Counted from the first letter of the stretch, positions 1 to 5,658 are shown. The stretch: 5,884 nt of DNA from Actinomycetota bacterium (GCA_013813345.1 JACCRW010000237.1:1-5884); one strand, 5' to 3'. Translations and numbers: made by a program. Notes: generated from the letters alone by a model not told the origin.

Positions 1-573
1 CTCGTCCTGCGTCGTGACGACGTAGCGGTCGCGGAACCGCCACGCGGCCTCCTCGCGCAGGATCCCCGTCGGCTCGCCCTGCTCGTCGCGCTCGACGACG
101 CCGCCCTTGACCTCGAGGTCGCCGCCCGCGTGAGCGAGCGCGGCCGAGTTGAGCCAGACGGAGTGGTAGTCCTTCGAGATGAAGAGCGCGGGCGTCTCGC
201 CGGTGACCTCGTCGAGCGTCTCTTTCGTCGGCTCGGTCGGCGGGCTCCAGTCGCCGTCCCGCCAGCCGTAGCCCCGCAGCCAACGGCCCGGCTGCGTTTC
301 CGCCGCACCCACCCGGGCGAGCGCCTCCTCGAGTGAGCCGCAGCCGTCGAGCTTCACCTGTCGCTGGGCGAGCGCCCAGGTTGGAAAATGGACGTGCGAA
401 TCGGTGAACGCGGGGAGGACGCAGCGGCCGCCGAGGTCGATCGTCTCCGGGCTCGCGAGCGCGCTCTCGTGGACGCCGACCCCTCCCGCGACGAGCGGCC
501 CCGCGATCGCGAGAGCTCGCGAGGTCGGCAGCGAAGGGTCGAGTGTTCGGACGATGCCGTTCTCGAGGATCAC
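1..573 (-). CDS. Amidohydrolase family protein, YtcJ-like (amidohydrolase 3 type), N-terminal part
   Basis: This is a partial metal-dependent hydrolase read on the minus strand; 191 codons are visible and the C-terminus lies beyond position 1. The protein opens with the short beta segment typical of the family (ILENGIVRTLDP). The metal-binding motif LPAFTDSHVHF follows, with the HxH pair at residues 60 and 62. Later come GYGWRDGDW, the DYHSVWLNSAAL segment and the GEPTGILREEA segment, all characteristic of the YtcJ/amidohydrolase 3 branch. Family members hydrolyse C-N bonds in amides or related compounds; the substrate cannot be told from this part. I chose the GTG at 573 because the homologous beginning sits there and a -10-like TAGGCT lies just upstream. 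An in-frame ATG at about 622 would add an Arg-rich extension unlike the family. The gene is divergent from the protease cassette and probably unrelated to it. Confidence 0.88.
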   Translation of the reverse strand, partial: MILENGIVRTLDPSLPTSRALAIAGPLVAGGVGVHESALASPETIDLGGRCVLPAFTDSHVHFPTWALAQRQVKLDGCGSLEEALARVGAAETQPGRWLRGYGWRDGDWSPPTEPTKETLDEVTGETPALFISKDYHSVWLNSAALAHAGGDLEVKGGVVERDEQGEPTGILREEAAWRFRDRYVVTTQDE

Positions 574-580
574 GGCCGCG

Positions 581-586
581 AGCCTA
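581..586 (-). promoter_or_regulatory. Candidate -10 box (TAGGCT) for a leaderless amidohydrolase transcript
   Basis: On the minus strand TAGGCT is followed by seven bases and then the GTG start at 573. This spacing would place the transcription start at the start codon itself. No Shine-Dalgarno sequence is present between the two, which fits leaderless translation. No clear -35 box is seen. The same arrangement occurs before the acyl-CoA dehydrogenase gene at the other end of the window. Confidence 0.45.
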
Positions 587-674
587 GCGGCGTGTCGCCG
601 CCTGAGCACGAGCCAGCGCCGCTCCTTCCCGGCGCACACGGCGGGATCGTTGCCGCGTTCGCGAACGGTTGCTC

Positions 675-703
675 TTGACATCGGTTTTCGGCTGTGGGAA
701 TCT
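675..703 (+). promoter_or_regulatory. Candidate sigma70-type promoter of the protease cassette
   Basis: A perfect -35 consensus TTGACA lies at 675-680. After a 17-base spacer comes GAATCT at 698-703, a poor -10 match that keeps only the A at position 2 and the T at position 6. Transcription would begin near 710 and leave a 5' leader of about 170 bases before the protease. The left arm of an inverted repeat (694-702) overlaps the -10, which would suit an operator. The -35 is convincing; the -10 is not. Confidence 0.4.
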
Positions 704-764
704 CGCCTCCGGTAACGATCGATTCCCACCGGAGGCTCGGATGGTGCATCGCGCGAATCGTTAC
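694..764. repeat. Interleaved perfect inverted repeats upstream of the protease cassette
   Basis: Arm A GTGGGAATC (694-702) is the exact reverse complement of GATTCCCAC (721-729). Arm B GCCTCCGGT (705-713) is the exact reverse complement of ACCGGAGGC (728-736). A third pair, GTAACGAT (712-719) and ATCGTTAC (757-764), is also perfect. The arms occur in the order A-B-C-A'-B'-C', so they cannot all form nested hairpins. They would compete with each other or act as DNA operator half-sites. The A/A' pair is centred near the predicted transcription start. Arm B' contains the GGAGG that could serve as Shine-Dalgarno for the small frame beginning at 741. Confidence 0.55.
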
Positions 765-890
765 TGCGGCGCTGGCGCCTCAGAGTCTGCTTCTGGGTGT
801 ACCGCGCTGACCGGGGGTCTCAGGAAACCGGTGAGCGGCAGGTCGGCCGGATGGCGCCTGCCTCTCGAGACAGGAGGATTCCATGGCTAG
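741..890 (+). CDS. Possible 49-residue leader or small ORF upstream of the protease (unproven)
   Basis: An ATG at 741 is preceded by GGAGG (731-735) with a five-base spacer, a good ribosome-binding arrangement. The frame runs 49 codons and stops at TAG 888-890, eight bases past the protease start at 883, so the two would be translationally coupled. The product starts MVHRANRYCGAG, has cysteines at 9 and 20, and has a GG at 25-26. I do not recognise it. Third-position GC is visibly lower than in the neighbouring genes, which argues against long-standing coding. It could be a regulatory leader peptide, a small precursor peptide, or chance. The GGAGG may instead exist only as an arm of the inverted repeat. 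Confidence 0.22.
   Translation: MVHRANRYCGAGASESASGCTALTGGLRKPVSGRSAGWRLPLETGGFHG
837..862 (+). promoter_or_regulatory. Candidate leader hairpin just before the protease ribosome-binding site
   Basis: GGCAGG (837-842) pairs perfectly with CCTGCC (857-862). The CCTG of the right arm (857-860) can alternatively pair with CAGG at 871-874, which overlaps the Shine-Dalgarno AGGAGG. This is the geometry of an anti-sequestering and sequestering pair. The alternative pairing is only four base pairs, however, and I cannot match the leader to any known riboswitch. Confidence 0.25.
872..877 (+). promoter_or_regulatory. Strong Shine-Dalgarno (AGGAGG) of the protease gene
   Basis: A full AGGAGG is followed by five bases and the ATG at 883. 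It fixes the protease start. It also contrasts with the leaderless-looking starts of both flanking genes, suggesting that the cassette is expressed by a different mode. Confidence 0.85.
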
Positions 891-2721
891 ACAACGCACG
901 GCCTCGGCGAAGCCGCGTGCCTCTCGGCCTCGCAGCCGAACGACGACCCGCAGCACCGGCCGCTCTCAGGGGGAGATGCCGAGGACCGTCTACGCGCAGG
1001 CTTCACCTCGCTCGATCGGGGGCGTGTCGATCTTCGATGCCGGCTCGCTGATCACCGAAGAGACCGCGCTCAACTTCACGTCGGACGAGCACGTCGTGAT
1101 GAGCGCCGCGGCACGCCTCCAGTCCGCCGGCTTCGAGGTGCTCCATGTCTCGCCGCTCACGATCAACATCGCAGGCCCCGCCTCGCTGTACGAGCAGGTC
1201 TTCGGCACGAACCTGACGACCGAGGAGCGACCGGTGCTGAAACACGGTGGGGAGGAGGACACCGCCACCTTCATCGAGACGACCGACACGCCGCTTGCGG
1301 GCCACGTCGACACGTCAGCCAGCCAGCTCGCCGACGTGATCGAAGGAGTCGCGATCGAGGAGCCACGGTACTTCCACCAGAACCCATTTGCGCCGCTGCA
1401 GACCTACTGGCACCTGCGCGTGCCCGGCGACGTCTCGCTCGCGACGAACGCCGATCGCGCGCACCGGGCCAATTTCACCGGACGCGGGATCAAGGTCGTG
1501 ATGGTGGACAGCGGGTGGTACCGGCACCCGTTCTTCGTCCAGCGCGGCTATCGCTCCTCGCCCGTCGTGCTGGGGCCGGCCACGGCCAATCCCAACGCCG
1601 ACGAGAGCGGTCACGGGACGGGGGAGTCGGCCAACGTCTTCGCCGTCGCCCCCGATGTGGATTTCACGATGGTGAAGGTGAACTTCGTGAACACGATCGG
1701 GGCGTTCAACGCTGCCGCCGGGCTCTCGCCGCACATCATCAGCAACAGCTGGGGCTCGAGCAGGCAGAACCCACCCTTGAGCGCGGCCGACCAGGCGTTG
1801 GCGGCGGCAATCGCTCTCGCGGTCAGCCGCGGCATCATCGTCGTGTTCTCGGCCGGGAACGGACACTTCGGGTTCCCCGGACAGCACCCCGACGTGATCT
1901 CCGCGGGCGGCGCGTTCATGAATCCGAACGGGACGTTTCGTGCCTCCGACTATGCGAGCGGCTTCGCGAGCAACATCTATCCCGGCCGGAACGCGCCGGA
2001 TCTGTGTGGGCTCGTCGGGATGAAGCCGGGGGCGCTCTACATCATGCTGCCCGTCCAGCCGAACGACGCGATCGACCAGAGCCTCGCAGGTGGCGCACAC
2101 CCGAACGGCGATCAGACGGCGCCGAACGACGGTTGGGCCGCGTTCAGCGGCACCTCCGCCGCCGCGCCGCAGATCGCCGGCGCCTGCGCCTTGATCAAGC
2201 AGGCGTGTCCGCGATTGACGCCTGCGGAGGTGAAGGCCATCCTCCGCTCGACGGCGCGGGACGTCACGAGCGGGACGTGCAACTCATCCACCGGCGGACA
2301 CCGCGCGGTCGCGGGACCTGACCTCGCCACGGGGACCGGGCTCGTCGACGCGGCTCGGGCCGCAATGGTGGCACGGGTGCGGTGCCTCGGCCCGATCAAG
2401 CCGATCGTGCCGATCAAGCCCATTCAGCCCATTCAACCGATCCAGCCGGTCCAGCCAATCGTGCCGATCAAGCCGATTCAACCGATTCAACCGATTCAAC
2501 CGATTCAGCCGATCCGACCGGTTCAGCCGATCAGGCCGCCGATCGAGCCCATCACCCCGCTACCGCCTCCGGTGGGGCCGAGGGGAGAGGAGCTCGCGCC
2601 GAGAGCCGAGGAGTCGGAGCCGGCCGGCGGACACCGTGGCAGCGAGGACTCGCTGACGGCCGAGGAGGTGGCGGCACTCGAAGAGCTCATCATCGAGACG
2701 GATGTCGACCCGGACCTCTAG
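883..2721 (+). CDS. Subtilisin-like serine protease (S8) with propeptide and C-terminal Pro-Ile-x repeat tail
   Basis: This 612-residue protein has a complete S8 catalytic set: Asp209 in KVVMVDSG, His244 in SGHGTGES, the oxyanion Asn326 in FSAGN, and Ser425 in FSGTSAAAPQIAG. Residues 1-45 are basic and rich in Ser, Thr and Arg. There is no hydrophobic signal segment, so it is probably cytoplasmic. Residues about 60-165 look like an activation propeptide (SAGFEVLHV, then YEQVFGTNL), of a pattern also known from kumamolisin-type prodomains. The catalytic domain spans about 170-500. A unique tail follows: 18 Pro-Ile/Val-x triplets (504-558), a Pro-rich link, and an acidic, probably helical end (LTAEEVAALEELI, 591-603). 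It is the first gene of the operon and overlaps the radical SAM gene by 20 bases. Inferred role: processing of a peptide or protein modified by the downstream enzymes, possibly its own tail. Protease identity is secure; the role is inference. Confidence 0.93.
   Translation: MARQRTASAKPRASRPRSRTTTRSTGRSQGEMPRTVYAQASPRSIGGVSIFDAGSLITEETALNFTSDEHVVMSAAARLQSAGFEVLHVSPLTINIAGPASLYEQVFGTNLTTEERPVLKHGGEEDTATFIETTDTPLAGHVDTSASQLADVIEGVAIEEPRYFHQNPFAPLQTYWHLRVPGDVSLATNADRAHRANFTGRGIKVVMVDSGWYRHPFFVQRGYRSSPVVLGPATANPNADESGHGTGESANVFAVAPDVDFTMVKVNFVNTIGAFNAAAGLSPHIISNSWGSSRQNPPLSAADQALAAAIALAVSRGIIVVFSAGNGHFGFPGQHPDVISAGGAFMNPNGTFRASDYASGFASNIYPGRNAPDLCGLVGMKPGALYIMLPVQPNDAIDQSLAGGAHPNGDQTAPNDGWAAFSGTSAAAPQIAGACALIKQACPRLTPAEVKAILRSTARDVTSGTCNSSTGGHRAVAGPDLATGTGLVDAARAAMVARVRCLGPIKPIVPIKPIQPIQPIQPVQPIVPIKPIQPIQPIQPIQPIRPVQPIRPPIEPITPLPPPVGPRGEELAPRAEESEPAGGHRGSEDSLTAEEVAALEELIIETDVDPDL
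2392..2556 (+). repeat. Tandem 9-base repeat encoding Pro-Ile-x triplets in the protease tail
   Basis: Residues 504-551 are sixteen uninterrupted triplets. In order, the third residues are K, V, K, Q, Q, Q, Q, V, K, Q, Q, Q, Q, R, Q, R; the middle residue is Ile except for Val in triplets 7 and 15. One extra Pro is followed by PIE and PIT (553-558). A higher-order unit is visible: PIV-PIK-three PIQ-PVQ occurs at 507-524 and again, with PIQ-PIR inserted, at 525-548. At the DNA level ccgattcaa occurs three times in a row (2473-2499), then ccgattcag. The ATT and CAA codons are unusual for this GC-rich gene. Near-identical adjacent units indicate recent slippage or duplication. Confidence 0.95.
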
Positions 2722-4597
2722 GGGAGCGCGGGAAGGGGCGCCCGCCCAGCCGCGGGTCCTCCTGCTCAGCATGCCGTTCGCGGCGCTCGAGCGCCCGGCG
2801 CTAGGGCCGAGCCTGCTCCAGGCTCGGCTCCGGCGCGACGGCTTCGTTTGCGACCTCCGCTACCTCGCGTTCGACTTCGCCGGTCTCGTCGGCCTCCACG
2901 AGTACCTCTGGATCCAGTCCGAGCTGCCGTACACGGCGTTCGCCGGCGACTGGACGTTCACCGAGTCGCTCTACGGCGAGCGAAAGCCGCTCGATACCCG
3001 CTACCTCGAGGAAGTCCTGAGGCAGACCTGGCGGCTCGATGACGAGTCGGTCGCACGCGTGCTGCGCGTCCGCGCCTACTGCGGGCCGTTTCTCGATCAC
3101 TGCGTCGGCTCGATCGACTGGAGCGCCTACGAGGTCGTCGGCTTCACCTCCACGTTCGAGCAGAACCTCGCCTCACTCGCTCTCGCGCACCGGGTGAAGG
3201 CTGCGCAACCGGAGGTGCGGATCGTGTTCGGCGGGGCCAATTGGGAGGGGGAGATGGGCATCGCGCTGCACCAGCACTTCCCCTTCGTCGACTTCGTCTG
3301 CTCGGGCGAAGCGGACGAGTCGTTTCCCGCGCTCCTGCGCTGTCTCGCAACCGGGGATGACGTGAGCGGCGTTCCGGGGGTCGTCCATCGGCTGGGCGAC
3401 GCGACCAGCTCGACCGGCCCGGCGGCACTCGTGCGCGACCTCGACGCGCTGCCGCTCCCCGACTACGACGACTTCGCCATCGCGCTCGAGGAAAGCGCGG
3501 TTGCGGCCGAGGTGACGCCCGTGTACCTGCTCGAGACGTCGCGGGGCTGCTGGTGGGGCGCAAAGCATCACTGCACGTTCTGCGGGCTCAACGGTGGCGC
3601 GATGGCGTTTCGCAGCAAGAGCGTCGACCGCGCGATCGAAGAGATCCGCCGGCTCCAGGATCGCTACGGCGCCGAATCCCTGAGCGTCGTCGACAACATC
3701 CTCGACATGCGCTACTTCCGGACGTTGCTCCCGCGCCTCGTCGAGGAGGAGATCGACGTGAGCCTGTTCTACGAGGTGAAGGCCAACCTGACGCACGACC
3801 AGGTGGCGCAGCTCGCAGCGGCCGGGGTTCGGCACGTGCAGCCCGGGATCGAAAGCATGAGCGACCACGTGCTGGCCCTGATGCGGAAGGGGACGACCGC
3901 GCTGCAAAACGTTCAGCTGCTCAAGTGGTGCCGGGAGCTCGGCGTCACTCCCGAATGGAATCTGCTCTACGGCTTCCCCGGCGAGGAGCCGGAAGACTAC
4001 GAGGCGATGCTGCCGCTGCTCGAGGCAATCCAGTTCCTCGACCCGCCCTGCGCGTGCGGCCCCGTGCGCCTCGACCGGTTCAGCCCGTACCACGACGACC
4101 CCGCCGGCTTCGGCATGATCGACGTGCGACCGCTGACGCCCTACCGCCATCTTTATCCGTTCTCGGACGATGCCGTTGCTCGAATCGCCTACTACTTCGA
4201 CTTCGGTTACGCGCACGGGCGCGAGCCCGAGCGCTACGCTCGCCCGGTGATCGAGTACGTTCGAGACTGGATCGCGAGCGGCCCGCGCGGTGCGCTCTGG
4301 CTGTCACCCGCCGGAGCTGAGGGCCTGACGCTCGTGCGCGATCGCCCTGACGGGTCCCGCGAGACCTTCGCGCTCGCCGGCTGGCAGGCGGACGTGTACC
4401 TGGCCTGCGATCGGATCCGTTCTCGCCGCCGCCTCGCGGCGCTCGTTCCGGCAGCTGCGGCAGCGCTCGATTCGTTCCTCAGCTGGTGCGTGCACGAGCA
4501 GCTGCTGCTCGCGGACGGGGATCGCTGCCTCGCGCTCGCCGTGCAGACGCCGGCACGGCGGTCCGTGGCCGAGGCGCGCGTGGCGGTGGCATCGTGA
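2702..4597 (+). CDS. B12-binding-type radical SAM protein, RiPP maturation radical SAM protein 1-like
   Basis: This is a 631-residue enzyme. Residues about 17-210 form a Rossmann-like cobalamin-binding-type domain (PRVLLLSMPFAALERP, YEVVGFTSTFEQN, VRIVFGGANWEGE). The DxHxxG motif for base-off cobalamin is not seen. The radical SAM core (about 274-465) carries TSRGCWWGAKHHCTFCGLNG, with cluster cysteines 283, 291 and 294 in a CX7CX2C arrangement. This block, with MAFRSKS after it, is the hallmark I associate with the 'ribosomal peptide maturation radical SAM protein 1' family. Later core motifs include QPGIES and YGFPGE. The C-terminal region ends in a winged-helix-like segment (SFLSWCVHEQLLLADGDRCLALAV). 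Related B12 radical SAM enzymes often C-methylate peptides; the reaction here is unknown. ATG 2702 is the only start before the conserved beginning. The gene overlaps the protease by 20 bases and the next gene by 4. Confidence 0.9.
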   Translation: MSTRTSRGAREGAPAQPRVLLLSMPFAALERPALGPSLLQARLRRDGFVCDLRYLAFDFAGLVGLHEYLWIQSELPYTAFAGDWTFTESLYGERKPLDTRYLEEVLRQTWRLDDESVARVLRVRAYCGPFLDHCVGSIDWSAYEVVGFTSTFEQNLASLALAHRVKAAQPEVRIVFGGANWEGEMGIALHQHFPFVDFVCSGEADESFPALLRCLATGDDVSGVPGVVHRLGDATSSTGPAALVRDLDALPLPDYDDFAIALEESAVAAEVTPVYLLETSRGCWWGAKHHCTFCGLNGGAMAFRSKSVDRAIEEIRRLQDRYGAESLSVVDNILDMRYFRTLLPRLVEEEIDVSLFYEVKANLTHDQVAQLAAAGVRHVQPGIESMSDHVLALMRKGTTALQNVQLLKWCRELGVTPEWNLLYGFPGEEPEDYEAMLPLLEAIQFLDPPCACGPVRLDRFSPYHDDPAGFGMIDVRPLTPYRHLYPFSDDAVARIAYYFDFGYAHGREPERYARPVIEYVRDWIASGPRGALWLSPAGAEGLTLVRDRPDGSRETFALAGWQADVYLACDRIRSRRRLAALVPAAAAALDSFLSWCVHEQLLLADGDRCLALAVQTPARRSVAEARVAVAS

Positions 4598-4950
4598 AGC
4601 TGTCCGCCCAGGTCGTCCTCAGACCGGCCGGCGGCGGCGTCCTCGGCCAGAACGAGCCGACGACCTCCGAGAACGTGGAGCAGGCGCTGCCGGCGCCGGA
4701 GGCAGTCGACCAGGCGAGGGCGTACTTCCAGGCTCAGGGGCTCGAGGTCGCCGAGGCCTTCGGCCCGAGCTTCGCGATCAGCGGTTCCCGGGAGCGCCTC
4801 GAGGGGCTGTTCGGCATCCGGTTGAGCGACGACCTGCTTGCGAAGGGCGCCGAGCTGCAACTCGACGTCCTGCCACCCGAGCTCGCCGCCGTCGTGCAGG
4901 CGGTCGTGTTCACCCCCCCACCGGACTTCGGGCCGACGGACTTCCGCTGA
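4594..4950 (+). CDS. Small protein resembling a stand-alone protease propeptide
   Basis: This 118-residue protein has no recognised name. The GTG start at 4594 overlaps the upstream TGA (GTGA), implying translational coupling. A longer frame beginning at 4486 would add an Arg/Gly-rich stretch that only shadows the radical SAM gene. Residues 44-77 align without gaps to residues 78-111 of the protease propeptide, with about 10 of 34 identical. The shared pattern is Q..G.EV, then I.G, then E..FG..L. A second stretch, PELAAVVQAVVFTPPPDF, parallels ASQLADVIEGVAIEEPRYF in the protease. There is no signal peptide, membrane segment or cysteine. The end is Pro/Phe/Asp-rich (TPPPDFGPTDFR). Possible roles are a chaperone or inhibitor of the protease, a substrate-docking subunit, or a precursor whose leader has a propeptide fold. 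The relationship is visible by eye; the function is inference. Confidence 0.75.
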   Translation: MKLSAQVVLRPAGGGVLGQNEPTTSENVEQALPAPEAVDQARAYFQAQGLEVAEAFGPSFAISGSRERLEGLFGIRLSDDLLAKGAELQLDVLPPELAAVVQAVVFTPPPDFGPTDFR

Positions 4951-4961
4951 GCACGCCCCCG

Positions 4962-4991
4962 CTCGGAACGCTGGGGCTCGGAATGCTGGGA
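4962..4991 (+). repeat. 15-base tandem duplication across the oxygenase start
   Basis: CTCGGAACGCTGGGG (4962-4976) is followed directly by CTCGGAATGCTGGGA (4977-4991), 13 of 15 bases alike. In the oxygenase frame these read LGTLG and LGMLG. The ATG used as start lies in the second copy; the first copy has ACG at the same place. Confidence 0.7.
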
Positions 4992-5582
4992 CGCCGCGGC
5001 GCGGTCCTGGCAAACCTCCTCGACCGCGACGGTCTCGAGGCTCTCCGGCAGGATGCTGTCGCGCGCCACCGATCGGCAGCGGAGATGCGTGCGCTCGAGC
5101 CGGACGAGGAGATCTGGCGCGGAGGAAGTCCCGACCGCTGGCTCGAGTCGGCGCCCGGCGGCGAGGCGCTGCAGGCCTTCTACCACTCCCCGCGCGTTCT
5201 CGACCTGCTGCAGCGGCTGACCGGAATGGAGTGGACGCAGTCGGGGCTCGCCGGCACGTATTCGTATTACCGCCGTCCCGGCCATCACCTCGGACTGCAC
5301 CGTGACATCGACGAGTGCGATCTCGCCGTGATTACCTGCGTACACGACTCCTCGGAGTCGCGAGCGGAGACCGGCGGCGCGCTCTGCCTCTACCCGGAGC
5401 GCGTGGAGGACCCGCTCCCGGAGTTGCGTGCGCGTCCGGACGACGGCGCCGCCTACGTTCGGCTGGAGCCGGGGCAGTCGGTGGTGCTGCTCGGCGGACG
5501 AGTCCCACACCGCGTCCTGCCCGTGGGCGAAGAGCACGTCCGGATCGTCGCGCCGCTCTGCTACCGAGCGCTCGGATCCTGA
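4983..5582 (+). CDS. 2-oxoglutarate/Fe(II)-dependent oxygenase (prolyl-hydroxylase-like)
   Basis: This 199-residue protein has a double-stranded beta-helix oxygenase pattern. The iron ligands are His106 and Asp108 in HHLGLHRDID, with distal His176 in GGRVPHRVLP. Arg187 in HVRIVAPL is placed to bind 2-oxoglutarate. TYSYYRRPG and TGGALCLYPE are also typical of the fold. Such enzymes usually hydroxylate or otherwise oxidise unactivated C-H bonds. As the last gene of the cassette, 32 bases after the small protein, it is a plausible tailoring enzyme for the same substrate as the radical SAM protein; the Pro/Ile-rich protease tail is one candidate. ATG 4983 is the first ATG in frame. GGGG at 4973-4976 gives only a weak ribosome-binding site, and the open frame extends upstream without a normal start codon. 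Confidence 0.85.
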   Translation: MLGRRGAVLANLLDRDGLEALRQDAVARHRSAAEMRALEPDEEIWRGGSPDRWLESAPGGEALQAFYHSPRVLDLLQRLTGMEWTQSGLAGTYSYYRRPGHHLGLHRDIDECDLAVITCVHDSSESRAETGGALCLYPERVEDPLPELRARPDDGAAYVRLEPGQSVVLLGGRVPHRVLPVGEEHVRIVAPLCYRALGS

Positions 5583-5652
5583 CTCTCTGCCGGCAGCGGC
5601 GATGCCGTCTTCCTGCGTCCACCTCGTGAGCACGCCGGCTGAGGATCGACCG

Positions 5653-5658
5653 TAGAAT
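5653..5658 (+). promoter_or_regulatory. Candidate -10 box (TAGAAT) for a leaderless acyl-CoA dehydrogenase transcript
   Basis: TAGAAT lies eight bases before the ATG at 5667, which places the likely transcription start at the start codon. There is no Shine-Dalgarno in between and no obvious -35. It separates the acyl-CoA dehydrogenase transcriptionally from the cassette. No convincing terminator is seen in the 84 bases after the oxygenase; there is only a short CTGCCGGCAG palindrome at 5587-5596 and a 4-bp CGGC/GCCG stem at 5597-5607. Confidence 0.55.

Larger units (their letters stand above)
574..882. other. Divergent intergenic region between amidohydrolase and protease cassette
   Basis: This 309-base stretch separates two divergent genes. 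It holds the amidohydrolase -10 candidate (581-586), a TTGACA promoter candidate for the cassette (675-703), interleaved inverted repeats (694-764), a possible small coding frame (741-890), a hairpin candidate (837-862) and the protease Shine-Dalgarno (872-877). It is less GC-saturated around 660-770 than the flanking genes. I see no tRNA, transposon end or recognisable riboswitch class. Confidence 0.6.

Noticed and set aside
130..715. Plus-strand frames in the first 700 bases
   Set aside because: They are shadows of the minus-strand amidohydrolase or run out into the intergenic region, with no domain motifs.
694..736. Classical H-type RNA pseudoknot from the A-B-A'-B' arms
   Set aside because: The third loop would have zero length while crossing a 9-bp stem, and the right arms overlap by two bases; competing hairpins or operators fit better.
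1315..2100. Long minus-strand open frame inside the protease gene
   Set aside because: It is a shadow of the protease, whose plus frame carries the full S8 catalytic set; the antisense product is Arg/Val/Gly-rich without a recognisable domain.
2392..2556. CRISPR-like array or intergenic satellite
   Set aside because: The repeats are 9-base, gapless, in frame inside a protease gene and have no spacers.
3173..4216. 347-codon minus-strand open frame inside the radical SAM gene
   Set aside because: High-GC antisense shadow; the plus frame carries the cluster cysteines and domain motifs.
4486..4593. N-terminal extension of the small protein from an upstream ATG
   Set aside because: The added 36 residues are Arg/Gly/Ala-rich shadow sequence inside the radical SAM gene; GTG 4594 with the GTGA overlap is the natural start.
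5583..5652. Rho-independent terminator after the oxygenase
   Set aside because: There is only a loopless 10-bp palindrome and a 4-bp stem, with no real T tract.
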